DNA of 64,000 nucleotides from Batkoa obscura (Eukaryota > Entomophthoromycota > Entomophthoromycetes > Entomophthorales > Batkoaceae): assembly GCA_030770535.1 (NCBI GenBank), contig JASVEC010000003.1:186001-250000 (forward strand). Direction: 5' to 3'. The translations under genes and the position numbers were made by a program. Position 1 is the stretch's first letter. Each line of letters begins with the position of its first letter. Shown here in pieces: positions 19,227 to 33,794 of the stretch. The notes beneath the pieces are model-generated. The model saw nothing but the letters and a program-made list of their open reading frames with translations, was not told the origin of the DNA and made no database searches.

Positions 19227-20766
19227 TTAGTCCATAAAAACTTCTTTCAATTTATCATTCCAATGTTGTTCCCATTTCACTTTCCCAAACTCCAAAGCTC
19301 CCTCTTTAAGTTCCTCAATATTAACTATACTCTGATTTTCTTTTTTTAAAAACAAGGATTCTAAATTCAAAGCTAATTCTTCCGCTGAAGAAAATATTAA
19401 GCCATTTTTATTATGTTGAACTAATTCAGATAAACACATAAAATCCATGGCACAAACTGGTAACCCAGTACCAAACATATCTACAATTTTCATTGGTAAA
19501 TCTAAACCTGATGATGATAAATGTAATGATATTCCTAAATCAGCACAAGCTAATAATTTAGGATAAAATGCAATTGGTAACCAAGTGGTAATAATTTTAA
19601 CATGTGTTAATTGATCATTTAATTGTTTAATTTTTAATTCATAATTCTCTTTTTCAGGTCCTTTACCAGTGATTATTATAGCTAATTTGGTCGGAGTAAT
19701 ATTAGAATTACTCAAAATAGTAATATCATAAATTTGTATTGCTTTTAATAAAATTGAAAAATCTTCATCAGGAGTCCAACTAGTACTACTAACAATTAAT
19801 TTAGGTCTGTTTTTTCTATATTCTATTTTAGCTTCTTGACTTTTTTCTGTAATTAAGCTCATCTCTTTTTTATCCTCAATATAAAATTGATTTTTTAGTA
19901 ATTGAAATTCCGATTGAGTGTTTTCTAATTGTAACATAAATTCATGAATTTGACTTAATTCCATAGGTTGAAACTCTTCCGCTGATTTATCATGTACTAC
20001 TATTATCTTACCACTTGGTTTATAAAAAATATTATTAAAACTATAACTATTAATAGAATAATAATATTATTATTTACCTAACTTTCCATTCATTTTTTAA
20101 TTCTAAAGCCATAGCTTCAGTCACAGTAATATGAACAAATGCCCACTTTGCAAATAATTTTTCATAGAAATAAGCGAATTTGACTATTGGATGAGAAATA
20201 CCCAATTTTAAACTTAATATTGAATAACCAAAATTATGCCAATCGATGATCAATTGACTTTGTTTTATAAAGCAAATCAATTGAACGACTATTAAGGTTG
20301 GGATGGCAGGTGGGTTCTATAGGAAATGACATTGAATATTAGTATTATTTTAGATTGAAATATTATTATGGGATCTATTTACTTGTATTAATATAAAATT
20401 GGAAGTTGGTAATTGTAATAAACAACTTAATAAAGAAAAAAACAAAAATAACGCTTTAAATGGGGCATAAAGTAAATAAAGATAAGCCGGTAAATTGGGT
20501 GGTAAAGGTTGTATTTGGGATAAATAATTAATATTGATATTTTCTTTTTCTAATATTTTGATAGGTAATTTAGAATCTAAAAAATTAAATTTAAATGATT
20601 TAGTTGATGTCATATTTATAATATTTATTTTTAAATTTTATTAGTTACCTTTATAACCAACCAAATCTACTTTATAATTTGGTAAATTAGCAATAGATAA
20701 TGCTTGATTTAATATCCTTGGTGAATGACCTAAATCTCCTAATACTACTACAATTGCTCGTTTCAT
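19227..20766 (-). CDS. ALG1: Chitobiosyldiphosphodolichol beta-1,4-mannosyltransferase
   Basis: Four exons, 20649-20766, 20383-20576, 20078-20316 and 19227-20040, give 454 residues, the normal ALG1 size. The first exon reads AIVVVLGDLGHSPRILNQA. Exon 3 holds the family hallmarks NPPAIPTL and DWHNFGYSIL. The last exon holds VSSTSWTPDEDFSILLKAI and the GT-B donor-site block SSSGLDLPMKIVDMFGTGLP followed by CAMDF and NKNGLIF. ALG1 adds the first mannose from GDP-mannose to GlcNAc2-PP-dolichol on the cytosolic face of the ER in N-glycan synthesis. The stretch YLLYAPFKALFLFFSLLSCLL is the expected hydrophobic membrane-associated segment. All intron phases agree, so the gene looks intact. Confidence 0.93.
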
Positions 20767-20932
20767 TTTAAAAATTATTAAAAAATAAAAACAAAAATAA
20801 AATAAATTCAATTAGAACAAAACAAAATTTATAAAGGACCAATAAGATTCAACTTTAATTTTTTATTTCTATAACTAATAAAATATTATTAATAAATTCT
20901 ATTCCAATTCAACTCATTTTATATCTTATCCT

Positions 20933-23879
20933 TTACTTTCTTCTAATCATTTTTTTCTTTTGTCTTTTTTTATTAACAAATACTTTTTTCTTATCTTTAT
21001 CTTCTTCTTTCCCTTTCTTAAACTTATTTTGTTTATTTCCCTTTTCTTCCTTATCATGAACAAACTTTCTCTTTTTGTTATCATTATTACGATCCGTACG
21101 ACGTTTTAATATCACTTTATTTTCAATAGCAAATTCCACCATTAGTAAATGTCCACGTATAGTTTCTTCGAGTTTTTTTCCTTTAGCTAATTTACTTTTT
21201 TCTGGAAATACAGCTGGATTACAATTTAAATATCTTAAAGCTGCTAATGCATGTGCATGATGTGTAAATTCAACAAATCCATATCCTTTTGATCGGGCTA
21301 AATTTGTTTTTGCATCAACTCGATCTTTACTACGTACTATTTTTGCCTAATGAAATACAATATTAATAAATGTTATTATATTATATTATATTATTAATAT
21401 TTTATGTTTTACCTGAGTTACCATTGGTTTTTTATCCCAACCTTCTTTCATTTCATCTTTAGATAAAGGATCTCTTAATTTCTTTTGAACTTGAGCTTTA
21501 AATTTATCAACAGCAGAATGAGCTATTGTTTTTAATTTACGATCATCTACTTCTAATGGTAAATTTCTAACAGCTAATCTTGTTTTAGATATAAATAAAG
21601 ATGGATTTGATTGCATTTGATCTTTTCTTGCTTTATATGATTCTTGACGTCGTTTAATTTCTTTTTCTTCTAATTTTTTACCTGCATCACTTTGAGGAAA
21701 GATTACACCTTCACGCAATAAATAATAATTTCGTTTATCTATTTTAGGGTTCTTTTTTTCATTCGTTAATTCAGCGGCTGAATCTTTTGTAACTGCTGAT
21801 GTTACTAATAATAATCGACCTTGTAATGTAAATTTTTCATTATTTTCATTAGGAGCATCGGAAACTAATACCGATTTGATACCTTTTGTATTCTAATATA
21901 TTAAAATTAATTAATTTATTTTAATAATTTAATTAATAAAAAATTAAACTTACATTAGCATGTTCATGTTCCCAATTTAATGTTTTTGATAACTTTAAAC
22001 AGTTGACTGCATCTTTTGGATTAATAAAACTAACAAATCCTGTACCTTTAGATCTTCCAGTATCTCTATCAAATACAACTCGTGCATAACGTAATCTACC
22101 AAATTCTGAAAATCTATTTTAATTTTTAATATATTTGTATAACAATATAAAATAAATAAATTTACTTCCCAAATAGATCTTCATCTTTAGTTTCAAATAA
22201 TAAATTTCTTACAAATAAAGTACATTCTGGTGGTACGACTATTTTTTTTGGTTCTTTGTCTTTTTTATCATTGATTTTTTTTTCTTCTTCTTCTTCTTCT
22301 TCAGAACTTTCTATACTACTATCCTCTCCTTCAGAACTTTCTAATAAATCTTCTTCTTCTTCTTCTTCTTCAAACATTGAACTCTTGAATGGTTTACCAT
22401 CATCATTATCTTGGTTTTCTTGTTTTATTTCACCATCAATTTCTTGTTCTTCTTCTTCTTGTTTAACTTTAACTTCTTCTTCTTCCTCTTCTTTAATTTC
22501 ATCATCGTCATCATCATTAAAACTAGCTTTTGATACGCAAAAATCAATAGCAATCTTACGACCACTATGTTCTGTACCATTTAATTTTTCAATGGCCTAT
22601 AAAAATTAAATATTAAAATTAAACTACAAATTGAAATTATTAAAAATAAAAAACATACTTCTTCAGCCATAACTAATTCAGGATACTGTACAAAAGCAAA
22701 CCCTTTTAATTTATTTTTATCATCTTTTGGTATCTTTGTTTCAATAACCGGTCCTATTTTTTCAAATATTTTTTCTAATTCACGTTCTTGAATCTAATTA
22801 AAAATAAACAAATCATTCATTATACTTATACTAAAATACTCACTTTAAATGCTAAATTTCGAATAATCAATCTACATTTTTTAGTCTAAAATAAAGTACA
22901 ATTAATTGAATTTCATTTTTCTATTAAATAATAATAACTCACCTTCAACAACAAATTAGTCAATATAGTAGCATGAATAATATTATTATCAGCCATTTTG
23001 TTTTGTAATTTTGAACAAGCCAATTGAGCCAACTCTACTGTTTCATATAATGCTCTAGCTAAAAACATCAAATCAATATTTTATCCTTAAAAACAAACAT
23101 TCAAAAAACTACTTACCATATCCTGTCACAAAATAAGTAGAAACTGGTTTAATTGAATTATCTTGTAAAAATTTAACTAATCTAGCTTTTCCCATTGATT
23201 TAGGTATATTTGATATAAACATAGTTCTATCCGACTCTACTTGATCATCTTTTGGTTTTGGATTATTATAAACTTTTATTTGTTTGGCTTTTTTGCTCGG
23301 TTTAGCTTCGGTTTCATCTAAAATAAAAATTTAGAAAAATGTTAATATTTTAAACTATATCTTATAAAATCAGAGTAGTTACTTGTTTTTTCATTAGCAA
23401 ATTCCATCTTTAATTTTCTTCCTTCAAACTCTTTAGTTGATAATTCAGTTATAGCTTTCTCTGCATCAGCTCTTAAAGCACTAAAATAAAAAATAGTCAT
23501 TAATCTTCTATCCTACCAAATAGCCCAACTAAAAGATGAACTTACTAACTAACAAAACCAAAACCTCGATTAATTTGTTTATTTTCTTTATCTATAATAA
23601 TCAATATAATTAATATCCATTCTCAATTATTTAATCTCCAATAAACTTACCTTTAACAATAAATGCTCTTTTCAATGGTCCAATATCTTCAAAAAAGGTT
23701 TCAAATTGTTCATCAGTAGCAGTGAATGGGATACCACGAATGAATAATGTGTTACTATTTTGAATACCTTCTGAGGAATCAGCGTTTTGTAAAGCAGCAA
23801 GATCTTCATCAAAGGTGACATCTTCTTGTTTGATCTCGATGTTAGGAGCAGTAGTAGCTTGGCGCTTATTTTGACTCAT
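20933..23879 (-). CDS. NOP4: Nucleolar multi-RRM ribosome biogenesis protein (Nop4/RBM28)
   Basis: Eleven exons with consistent phases (23651-23879, 23546-23591, 23383-23480, 23117-23317, 22943-23058, 22844-22885, 22659-22793, 22166-22596, 21954-22113, 21413-21892, 20933-21346) encode 783 residues. Several RRMs are visible: NTLFIRGIPF with RGFGFVSYAL; TMFISNIP; RLIIRNLAF with KGFAFVQYP; TLFVRNLLF with GTGFVSFINP; and RLAVRNLPL with GYGFVEFTH. A long acidic Glu/Asp/Ser stretch lies between the third and fourth, and the C-terminus is very basic (Lys-rich). This order matches yeast Nop4 and animal RBM28, nucleolar factors needed for 27S pre-rRNA processing and 60S assembly. The second RRM is cut by introns and is the most diverged. 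Confidence 0.9.
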
Positions 23880-25205
23880 TTTCTTATTTTTCGAAATAAA
23901 GTTTTGAGAAAATGGAAATTCGAAATTGATAGTTCAGTTGGGTTTATGCTTGAATACCAATTCTAAGTTCAAGTTTGCAAAATTGTATCCACCTCTTGAA
24001 AAATTTCGAATCAATTTTCAGTAAATTTAAAGCAGTAAATTTTCAAAAAAATAGTACAAATCTTAAATTCAGTATGTTCAATGACTTTTTTGAAAAAAGA
24101 AACTTGATGTTAGAGGAGGTTATATAAGTATTTTATAAATCAATATAAAGTAAAAGTAAGACGGAGACATAAAAAAATAGGGGTTGAGTAAAATTTATGG
24201 CTCAAGGAAAGGTAAAGGGGGGCACAATAGTAATTCAATAATTGAGGTTTATTGACTTTAAAAAGTTTTAAATAATAAGCTTTAAAGGCAAAGTTATTAA
24301 CTAAAACAACAAAAAAAATATCATCCAAGATCAAATTATCATCAATAAAGAAAAAAATCAGTTCTAAAAAACCAGTAACAACAAACATACTTTTTTTATT
24401 ACAATTTCTAATTCATTTTTAATTCAAATATTAATAACACACCAGTTTTTATATTTTGGGTTTTATGATTTCTTTAATTCAAGTTTTGAATCTATTTTAT
24501 AATCCTATTTAAACAGCTATGAATCCAATAAGTATAAGAAAAAAAATTAAATTACATAAAAGTTATAGCTTATGTAAAGCCTTTTTTATATATTTTAATT
24601 TCACTGTATAATATTATAAAGTATTAATATTATTAATATTATTAATATTATTAATATTATTAATATTTAATTTTATCATACTCTTGGGTATAACTTCGAG
24701 ATGATTTATTTATTATAAAAAACATTCATGTTCTGTAATTTATATTATTTTACAATAGCTTATACTAATTTTATAAATAAATGTAAATTCAATGTCATGA
24801 TATTTTAATAATTTATATAATAGTCAGTTATAAAAGATATATTTTTTAACTGAAATGATAATTTTCTTGTCCATGTAAAAATCATAGTTGAATGATTTTA
24901 TTAAAAATAATAACTACCTAAAATATTAAATTAAAATTAAATTAAATTAAATTAAATTAAATTAAATTAAACAATCAAATTTTATTAATTTTATATTACA
25001 TTATTATATGACGAATATTAAATATCAAGTATTAAATTAAAAAAGTAAACTACATTAAAAACAACTTCAAAATACTATTTATATCAAAAACATTTATTAA
25101 TTTCAAAAGATTCCTATTAATTATTAATATCAATAGGTAGCAGCTCTCACTAATAAAATTGACTGTATAAAAATATAATTTTATAAGAAACTTTGATCAA
25201 GTCTA
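23880..25205. other. AT-rich spacer with microsatellites
   Basis: About 1.3 kb without a recognised gene. It includes (TTAATATTA)n at about 24625-24670 and (ATTAA)n at about 24931-24972. An 82-codon open stretch at 24140-24388 on the minus strand is compositionally AT-rich and lacks motifs, so it is not called. Confidence 0.45.
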
Positions 25206-25920
25206 TAGGATAATGCTTACCTTTGCTTTTATAGCGTTTAACATCTTTAAAGCTATTTGATTTTTCAAATTTCTCGGATAAACTTGAATCAATTTGTAGC
25301 CTAAAAAATCGGATTCTATTTATTTATTTGAATACATAAAAGGTATTACGTAAGTAATATTTATTTCTGTTAAATAAAATTAGGGTTTTTAAATTTATCA
25401 GAATTCTGTGAAGGAGCACTTGATTAAAAGTGAAAATTTATCTATCTCCGATTATATACTATCTCTGGTATTTGGAGATCTGGATAATTTATAGCTTACT
25501 ATTTAAAAAAAATTCAAATACAATTTCTTTTTATTATGATAAAATAGTAGGTAATTTAATAATATGTTATAAAACCCCAAACCCTTATATTAAATATTTA
25601 CTATTATTTCATCAACTCTAACCACCTATTTTCAAAGCATACCAGGTATTACACACACATTAAATTTCTTTCCAAACTTACTCATCGCGATTTAAAAAAT
25701 TTCTTTATTAATATTTCCAAATATAGATAACGTTAAAGCTATTTTCCAAATGAAAATTTAATTGTTTCAATTTGATAAAGACCAAATAGTCGTAATAATT
25801 ATGAAAGATGATGGTAAAGTTTTAATTGTTTACATCGCGATCGACAAGCAGAACGCTATGAATTATACAAATATTTCAAAAGCATTAAAGACTTTAAAAA
25901 CATAAGGGTAATTGATTTCA
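25206..25920 (+). pseudogene. Possible decayed gene, unidentified
   Basis: Interrupted coding-like pieces occur here, including SLKLFDFSNFSDKLES, which resembles FDLKLFECSN in the relic at 17971, and a later THRDLKNFFINI, which resembles a protein-kinase catalytic loop. No continuous frame links them. The kinase reading rests on one short motif and is weak. It could equally be chance in AT-rich DNA. Confidence 0.22.
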
Positions 25921-26186
25921 ACACTTACTAAACTTAATAAACAAAGCTTGAAGTGTATTTTTTTGTATTAATATTCCCTTTAAAACATGTGGATAAACCG
26001 TGTAATTTTGGATGAAAATAAAATGGTGAATTTGTAATACACGGCAAAGAAAAAAAAAGTTAAAAACTGATGGAATTGAAAAGCGAATTTAAAATATATA
26101 TATAGAAAGATCAAAGAGTTATTGAGATCCAGAAAAAATCAAAAAAAAAATTTATCAAAATTAAACTTAAGAAATTAATCGCAAAT

Positions 26187-27461
26187 ATGTTATTAAATAA
26201 TATGGCCAACTATTCGGGATCTTACAAAGTAAGTTGTAGGGATATTGAATATAATTTTAATTCATCCTCCGATACTCAACAAGATAATGTATTGTTAAAA
26301 TTATATTACCCATCAGAACCGAATACTATATACAATAAGTTAATGAATTGGGCTTGTTTTCCAGATCATCGCTATCTTCGAAGTAAGTTATAATACCACA
26401 TTTAAATCAACCATAGATACTAATCCAATCCCATAGGTTTATTTGATTATATTAAAATGCCACATTTAGTTAGTAGCACTTTAATCTATTTGTTAGCAGG
26501 AGAACCCAAAACAGGAAGTTATATATCGGATGGTAGTGATTTGTTAAAAGATATTGATGAATTTCCAGTAGCTTTATTCAGCCATGGATTAGCAGGTACA
26601 CGTACCTTTTATTCAGGTATTTGTGGTGAAATTGCAAGTTATGGTATCATTGTAGCTGCTGTTGAACATCGAGATGGTTCAGCGGCTTATTCTTATAAAT
26701 CAAGTGAACCTAGAGAATTAGAATATCAAAGAGCACCTGGTGAAGATGGTAGTTCTGAAAATTTACAATTTCGTAAAAAACAAATATTAACGAGGAAAAA
26801 GGAAGTTAAAGATGGGTTGAAAATATTAGAGATGTTAAATCAAGGAGAGTTGAAGAAAGAAAATTTATATTTACCAGATAAAGAAGATAAAGAGTTTCTA
26901 TATTTAAAGGATTTAAATAAAGACAAAGAAGAAAAAGAATTTTGGTTCAATGGATTAAATGTGTTTAAAAATAAGTTGAAGATGGAAGAAACTTATCTTA
27001 TAGGTCATTCATTTGGCGGAGCTACTGTATTAGATTTATTAACAGAAAGAGAGAATCCATATAAATTAGCAGTTACCTTTGACCCTTGGATGTATCCAGT
27101 TACAAATGATACTATTACTAAACCTAGTTTAGGTATCGTTACTGAAGCATTTTATAAATGGCAAATGAATTATGATAAAACGTTAAAAATATTTCAAACT
27201 AATAATGAAAATCAATTATTTATTCAATTAAACACGTTACATTATCATCAATCGGATGTACCTTCTTTAATAGAAAATGTAGTCACTAAATTTAAAACAT
27301 TACCAATATTTCCAAAACAAGCATTAAGAGATAATGCTAATGCAGCTCTTAAATTCATTGAAGTTCATATGGATCCTATTTTAAAACAAAAATTAAAATT
27401 CAACATACCGGAAGATTTAAACGATAAAACTAAATTTACTCCAATGAATATGAAAGGATAA
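26187..27461 (+). CDS. PAF acetylhydrolase-like serine esterase, copy A
   Basis: Two exons, 26187-26382 and 26437-27461, give 406 residues. The protein begins with the family lead-in SYKVSCRDIEY and YYPSEP, then VALFSHGLAGTRTFYSG (oxyanion region), VEHRDGSAAYSY, the nucleophile elbow GHSFGGAT (Ser near 257), FDPWMYP (Asp near 281) and HYHQSDVP (His near 336). This is the complete triad of the plasma/type II platelet-activating-factor acetylhydrolase family, which removes short or oxidised sn-2 acyl groups from phospholipids. There is no signal peptide, so it is probably cytosolic. It is the only family member on the plus strand. LTN1 separates it from the other copies at 34.5-43 kb, suggesting an inversion or transposed duplication. 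Confidence 0.88.
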
Positions 27462-27849
27462 AATAATAGAAAATATCTTTGTCCTCCCTTATCTAACTAA
27501 CTCTCATGATGTTAAGGATTAATAATCAAGTGATTCTATTATTCTTTAGTCTTCTCTCTCTTCTTTTTTAAATAAAGTGTTAGTTTTAAGATAATGTTAT
27601 AAATAAGTTTAAATAAATATTTTAATTTATTTATTTAATAACAATTTTCTAATATATTTTTATTAGTTAAAATATATGTTATAATTAAAACATAATAAAT
27701 AATTACTATACTAATAATATTTCCTCATTTCATTTTAATTATTACAATAATCATCAAAAGTAAGTATGGGTTTATAATAGAAGTATTAACAAAAAGATAA
27801 TAAAAATTCCAATTTTACTTTATTAATCTCTTCATTTTTCCTCTTAAAA
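27462..27849. other. Spacer between convergent genes
   Basis: About 390 AT-rich bases between the 3' ends of acetylhydrolase copy A and LTN1. Nothing recognised. Confidence 0.45.
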
Positions 27850-30800
27850 TTAAAATAAATTTCTACATAGTGGACAAGTAGATTGTGCTGAAGATTTAAA
27901 CCATTTAAATAGACAAGCTGGATGAAATTTCTTTTTACATGTACGACATTGTTTATTTGGTAAACATTGATCTAATACACCAATAACTGAATAACAAATA
28001 GTACAATCTTCCACTCCTTGAAAATGTAAATTCACATTTTTTTGAAATAATTTAATACTATCAATTAATGTACCATTCTATATGAATTAATAAAATAAAT
28101 AAATAAAATAAATAGAATTAAAAATTAAAAAAATATTACCTGAGTTACAAATATAGCTGCTGAATTAAGTGTCCAACCTCTCCATTTTTTTTCTTGAATA
28201 ACTGGATGTCTATTACCTACTAATTCAATATTTAATAATGGATAACTATCTGGCATAACAAAACTAATTGTAATTTCATGTTCATCAATATTAAAACAAA
28301 TTAAAATTTCATTTTTTATTCTTTTAATTTGACAATTTTCTTTTTCTAATTCAATAATTTTATCTTCAATTTGATTTAAATTAAATTCAATCATTTTTTT
28401 AGAATATTGTTGAATTATATATTTTTCTAAAGATTTACTTTGTTTTTGATTATTTAAACTTAAATACCATGTACGTATACTTGATGGTAATAATAATAAT
28501 AATTGATAAAATAAATATGAAGATAAAATATTAATACTATTATAATTCAAATTCATTTCATTTAAATAAATTTGTTGAATTTGAAATTTACTACTATCAA
28601 ATGAAGTTTGTTGTTGATTATTAATATTTAATAAATTAATTATTAATTTTAATATATTATCTAATAAAGTTGGATAATTATTATTTATAAAATTAATATA
28701 ATTTAATTTTAATTTATAACTACAATTAATAAAATAATGAATTAATAAATAAATATTTAATAATTTAGAATATATTATTAAATCACTATCAATTAAATTT
28801 AAAGTAACTTGTTGAATATTATTAATTATATTTTGATTAATTGATATTATTAAGTCAAATTTATTTTCTTCTTCAATTGAATCATCTTGTATAATTAACT
28901 CATTTTTTTCAATTTCATTTTCAATGATTAATATAATTAATTGAGTAGATGAAATCATTAATTCTAAATAATTACTATTATAAACATTAAATAATCGATT
29001 CATTATATTTTCATTATTAAGTTTAATTTTATCAATTAAATTGAATGTTAATTGATTTAATTCATTATAATAATTTCGTTTAAATAATTCCAACTCATTA
29101 TCCTTACTATTTGTCATTGTACTTAATTCACATTCATTTAAATAAACTTTTAATATTAAATTTTGTAATTCATCAAACTTCATCTTCAATAATTGATTCA
29201 TTGATAGATTTAATATTTTATTTTTAAAATTAAAATAAAATGTATTTAATATTAATATTCCTTTCTCTTTGACAAATAATATAATCTCTTCTTCTTCTTT
29301 AATTTTTAATAATATAATAATTAATTGAATTATTTTATCAATAAATTTTAAATTAATAGGTTGTAATAATATAATATTAATTAATTTATCAAATATATTA
29401 AATAATATTCCAATTGAAATTAATAGTTGATTATTATTATTATTGTTATTAATATCTTTTTTATCAATTAAATAAATTAAATTTAATATCCAATTAGCTA
29501 ATTGAGCTTGATAATTAATTGGTAATAAATTTAAATTTAAATTATTTAATAAAAATAATTCAAATTGAATTGATTTCTTTTTCTCATTTTCATTATTATT
29601 AATTAATATATCATACATTTGTTGACTTTGAATATTTATTAATTGATTTACTAAATCTATTTGATATTTTAAATTAAATTCATTTAATTTAACATTCATT
29701 GAATAATTCTTTATAATTACTTGAAGTAATATATTTTTTAATATTTCATTTTGAACTTCATTTAATAGAAATTTCATATTATCGACCATATTATTCTTAT
29801 TATAATTCTCAATTAAATAATATTCCCATACAATAATAATTGAAACAACATTAAATTCATTTTGAATCTCTAATAAATTCTCCAATAATCCCATTAAATT
29901 TTTTAAATCCCATTCTTTAATATTTAAATATTCCATAATATTTAAAAATAATCCATTATTTTCTAATTGATTAAAATAATTTAAATCATTACGATCGTAT
30001 TCTTTATTAAAATAATATTGAATTGATTGTATTAAACTTATTATTAAATAATTACTAATTAATTGTTGTCTATTATTTAATTGAGTTAATAATTCTATAT
30101 CGATTTCTTTAATGATATTAAAATAATATAATAATAATTTATTAAATATTGTTTCATTTAATATCAAATTATTATCATTATTATTATCTAATATATTATT
30201 ATTATTATTATTATTGTTCTTTTCTAATACTAAACAAATTGGATAATTATTAATAATATATTTACTATTAAATTCTAATTGTTTAATATAATTATTGATT
30301 CTATTCCAATGATATTGATTAAAGAATGTAATTTCAATAATTTGATCAATTTGATTAATATTCCATTGATTCTTCTTCATTAAATTTAATAATTGATTAA
30401 CCAATTTTGTTAATAAATCATTATTTAATTCATTCTTAAAATCTTTAATAATTTCCATATTAATTTCCATGATTAAATTCTTAACTAAATTCATTGCAAT
30501 TTCATTATCAATTGTATTTAACATTTGTATAATTATTTTATAAAACTCATCAATTTCAATTAGTAAATTATTATATAATAAACTTTGATATTGAAATTTA
30601 AATTCTATTTTTTTAAATTTAAATAATATTAATTTACTAATTATTGTTTCATTATAATTTAATATTCTTTTGATATATTTTGTATCTTCTTTTTCATTCA
30701 TTACTTTTTTAATACCATTAATTATTATTTTAATAATACTGATTAATTTATAACTATATAATTCATCATGTTCTTGTTTATTCCATTCTATTTTTTGAAT

Positions 30801-33794
30801 TTTATCTTCATTTTTTTGTAAATTGTTTTTTTCTTCCTTATTCTCTTCTTCGCTTTCTTCTTCGCTTTCTTCTTCTTTATCCTCCTCCTTCTTATCCTCG
30901 CCCTCTTTTCTATTACTACTCTCTTCCTCAATTACTTCCACAGTCAACTCCTCACTTTGATACTCATCAACTCTTAATTTTTCTAAAAATAAATCCCAAT
31001 AATTACCTAAACAATTAAGCAACTGTTTATAAAATTCATTACTAAACACCTTTTCTGGTGCAATTAAAATAATTTGTAATAATTGATTAATTGGTAAATC
31101 ATTATTGATATTTAAATTATCTTTGTTAATATAATAAAAATCTTGATTTATAATTATTGTTTGAAATAAATTTAATATCCAAAATTCAATAGAAGAAAAA
31201 CTTTCAATTGAAAATTCACCTTTTTTCATCTAATAAAAAATTAATAAATTGATAATATTATAATTATATTATAAATTAATTTACCTTTTCAATTAATAAA
31301 CTGAGGAGCTGAATTTTAAAGCCATAATTTATTTTATCAGTTGATAATTTCATAATTTCCATTAATTTAATTATAATTTGACTATTTTGTTTATTAAATG
31401 AATTATTTTCATTTAATAAAGTATTTAATCCTAATTCAACATTATAACAAATCATTTGATTTAAAATTAATTCATTAATTGGAATTATTAATTCTTTTGT
31501 ATCTTCTGTAAATTGATTAAATAATATCAAATAACAATTACAATAAAAATTAAATAAAATTATTAATGTTTCATTATTATTATTATTATCTTCATTGTTA
31601 TTATCATCCAATTGATTAAATGCATCTAAAAATAATTGTTCAGCTAATTGAATAAATTTATCTTTTTCTTGGGTATAATAAATTAATTCTTTTAATAAAA
31701 TAATAATTTGTAATTCATTTAAATTAATTTCATTTAATTGATTATGAAATAATATTTGTTGATATCTTTCTTCTAATTCTAAAAATACATTTTCAAAATT
31801 ATCATACTGATTTTGATTTTTATAATAAATTATTAAATTATTAATAAATTGAGCATAAATTGATAGACATGGCGTAATATCAATATCAATGTTATTATTA
31901 TTTATATTCTTATCTCCAGTAGTTAATAATTTATACCAATTTTGTTGAATTAAATTTAATAATTCATTATTATTATTATTATTATTACTATTATTATTTA
32001 ATCCTATTTTTTTTAGTAAAATATTATAAATTTTAATTGTCAATTGAATTCTTTCAATAATAATTAACTGTTGATTTTTAATTGTTTGTTTCATTAAATG
32101 AATATCATTTTGTATAGCTTGAATTAATAATTTAATATTTTTTTCATTAAATTGAATTAATTCCATTTCGTTAATTAGTAAATCTAAGTAATTAAATATT
32201 ATTAATGTATTATTTCCACATCCTTCATTAATAAATCGTATTAATTTATTAATACTTGGTTTTTTTTGTAAAGACCAAATTATTGGAAATTCTAGTTAAA
32301 TAAAATTAATTAATTAATTAATTAATTAATATTAATAAATTAAATCTTACTTTTAGTTAATACAATTAAAGTTTCAAATAATAATTGATGATTAAAATGA
32401 TCGGTTTCATTAAAACAAACAGTTAAAAAATATTTACTATAATTTTCTAATCTTTTTTCAATTAATTCTAAATCAATAAAAATATTAATACAACTTATTA
32501 AAGATATAAAAACAAAACTTTACCTTTTTGATTTAGACAAATACCTAAAATGAGTTCATAACTTGCTCTACGAATATAATAATCATCATGTTTAAAATAC
32601 ATAAAATACTTTTCATTATCAAATATTTCTTCATATTTTTCAAGTTTTAATGCTCTCTTTTCTAAAGATAAATTATCTAAAAATAAAATTTTAATTTCTT
32701 TACTTTTGTTATGTTATTATAGTCTAAAACTTACTCATCAAATAATTTAATATTCTAAAACAAGTACTAATTATTTTACTATATCGTTGATCCATTTCTT
32801 CATTAGAATAAAATCGACTATCAGCTAAAAATAAACAAAAATATTAATTATTATTATTTTATTAACTATTATTACTTTATTATTATTTCAACTAAAAAAA
32901 ACTACTTACAAATACTTTCCCTTGATTGATAAATTAAATAATTTGTTACAAACTCTAAAATTTCTTCGTGACCAAACTTCAACACATCTTCTTGTTTTTC
33001 ACTAGGAAATAATTTCTAATAAATTGAATATCAGTCATCTACTTATATCCAATCTATCAACATTTTAAAAAAAAAGACTTACCTCAAATAATTTCTTTGC
33101 CAATTCCGCTTGTTCTTTATTATCAAAAAAGGCTGCTAACCAAGAAGGTAATAATTGTTTTAAATGAGGTCGTATTTTTTTATTAATTTTGTCCACAATA
33201 GTTTGGAAAATTAATAAATTTAAGCTTCTAACTTTACGTTCTAAATCAAATACAAATTTTTGAAACTGGGGTACCTAAATAAATCACCATTTAATATCAA
33301 TCAAAATAATACATTATCTTAAATAATCAATAAACCAAATTAATAAAAAGAACTTACATAAACCTTTAAAAATACTTCCATTTCTTCTTCCTTGATAGTT
33401 ACTATTTTATTATAAATATCCTGCAAAGCTTTCACTTTAGTAACACTATTACGTTTACTAAGTTTCTTTAAATTCACTATAAGTTCTTGATCTAAATTAG
33501 CACTTTCTATAGCTACTGCATTTGTTTTTTCTTTATCCTCTGAAGTAAAAGTATTGAAATTGATATTTAAATTGAAACCAGTATTAAATCCGATTTCTTT
33601 TGTTAAAAGATCGGCAGCAAAACTAAAAAAAAAATTAAAAGTGAATATTGAATTAATAATTTTAACTTAGTTTTTAGTTGCTTTTTAAATAAAGTCTTTT
33701 AAATTTTGTATTAAAGAATAGCTTACCTACTAGAACTAGGTTTCATATTCCCTTTCACTCTTTCTGTGGTATTAATTTTTTTATTTTTAACCAT
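27850..33794 (-). CDS. LTN1: Listerin, E3 ubiquitin ligase of ribosome quality control
   Basis: Ten exons with matching phases (33727-33794, 33358-33622, 33083-33274, 32910-33015, 32735-32824, 32524-32676, 32351-32467, 31285-32291, 28140-31229, 27850-28077) encode about 1,771 residues. The N-terminus carries the conserved LTN1 block SAFAADLLTKEIGF-like (here SFAADLL) and LSKRNSVTKVKALQDIY. The middle is a long HEAT-repeat-type helical region swollen with Asn and Ile runs. The C-terminus ends in a variant RING: CTICYSVIGVL, then QCRTCKKKFHPACLFKWF, then CPLCRNLF*. Listerin ubiquitylates nascent chains stalled on 60S subunits through Rqc2/NEMF. RING ligands (C4HC3 pattern) are all present. Local codons are extremely AT-biased (AAT, ATT, TTA), giving poly-Asn tracts. 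The last intron contains no anomaly, and the gene appears intact. Confidence 0.9.

Noticed and set aside
24140-24388. 82-codon minus-strand frame rich in Leu/Phe
   Set aside because: Its hydrophobic composition is what AT-rich DNA gives by chance, and no family features are visible.
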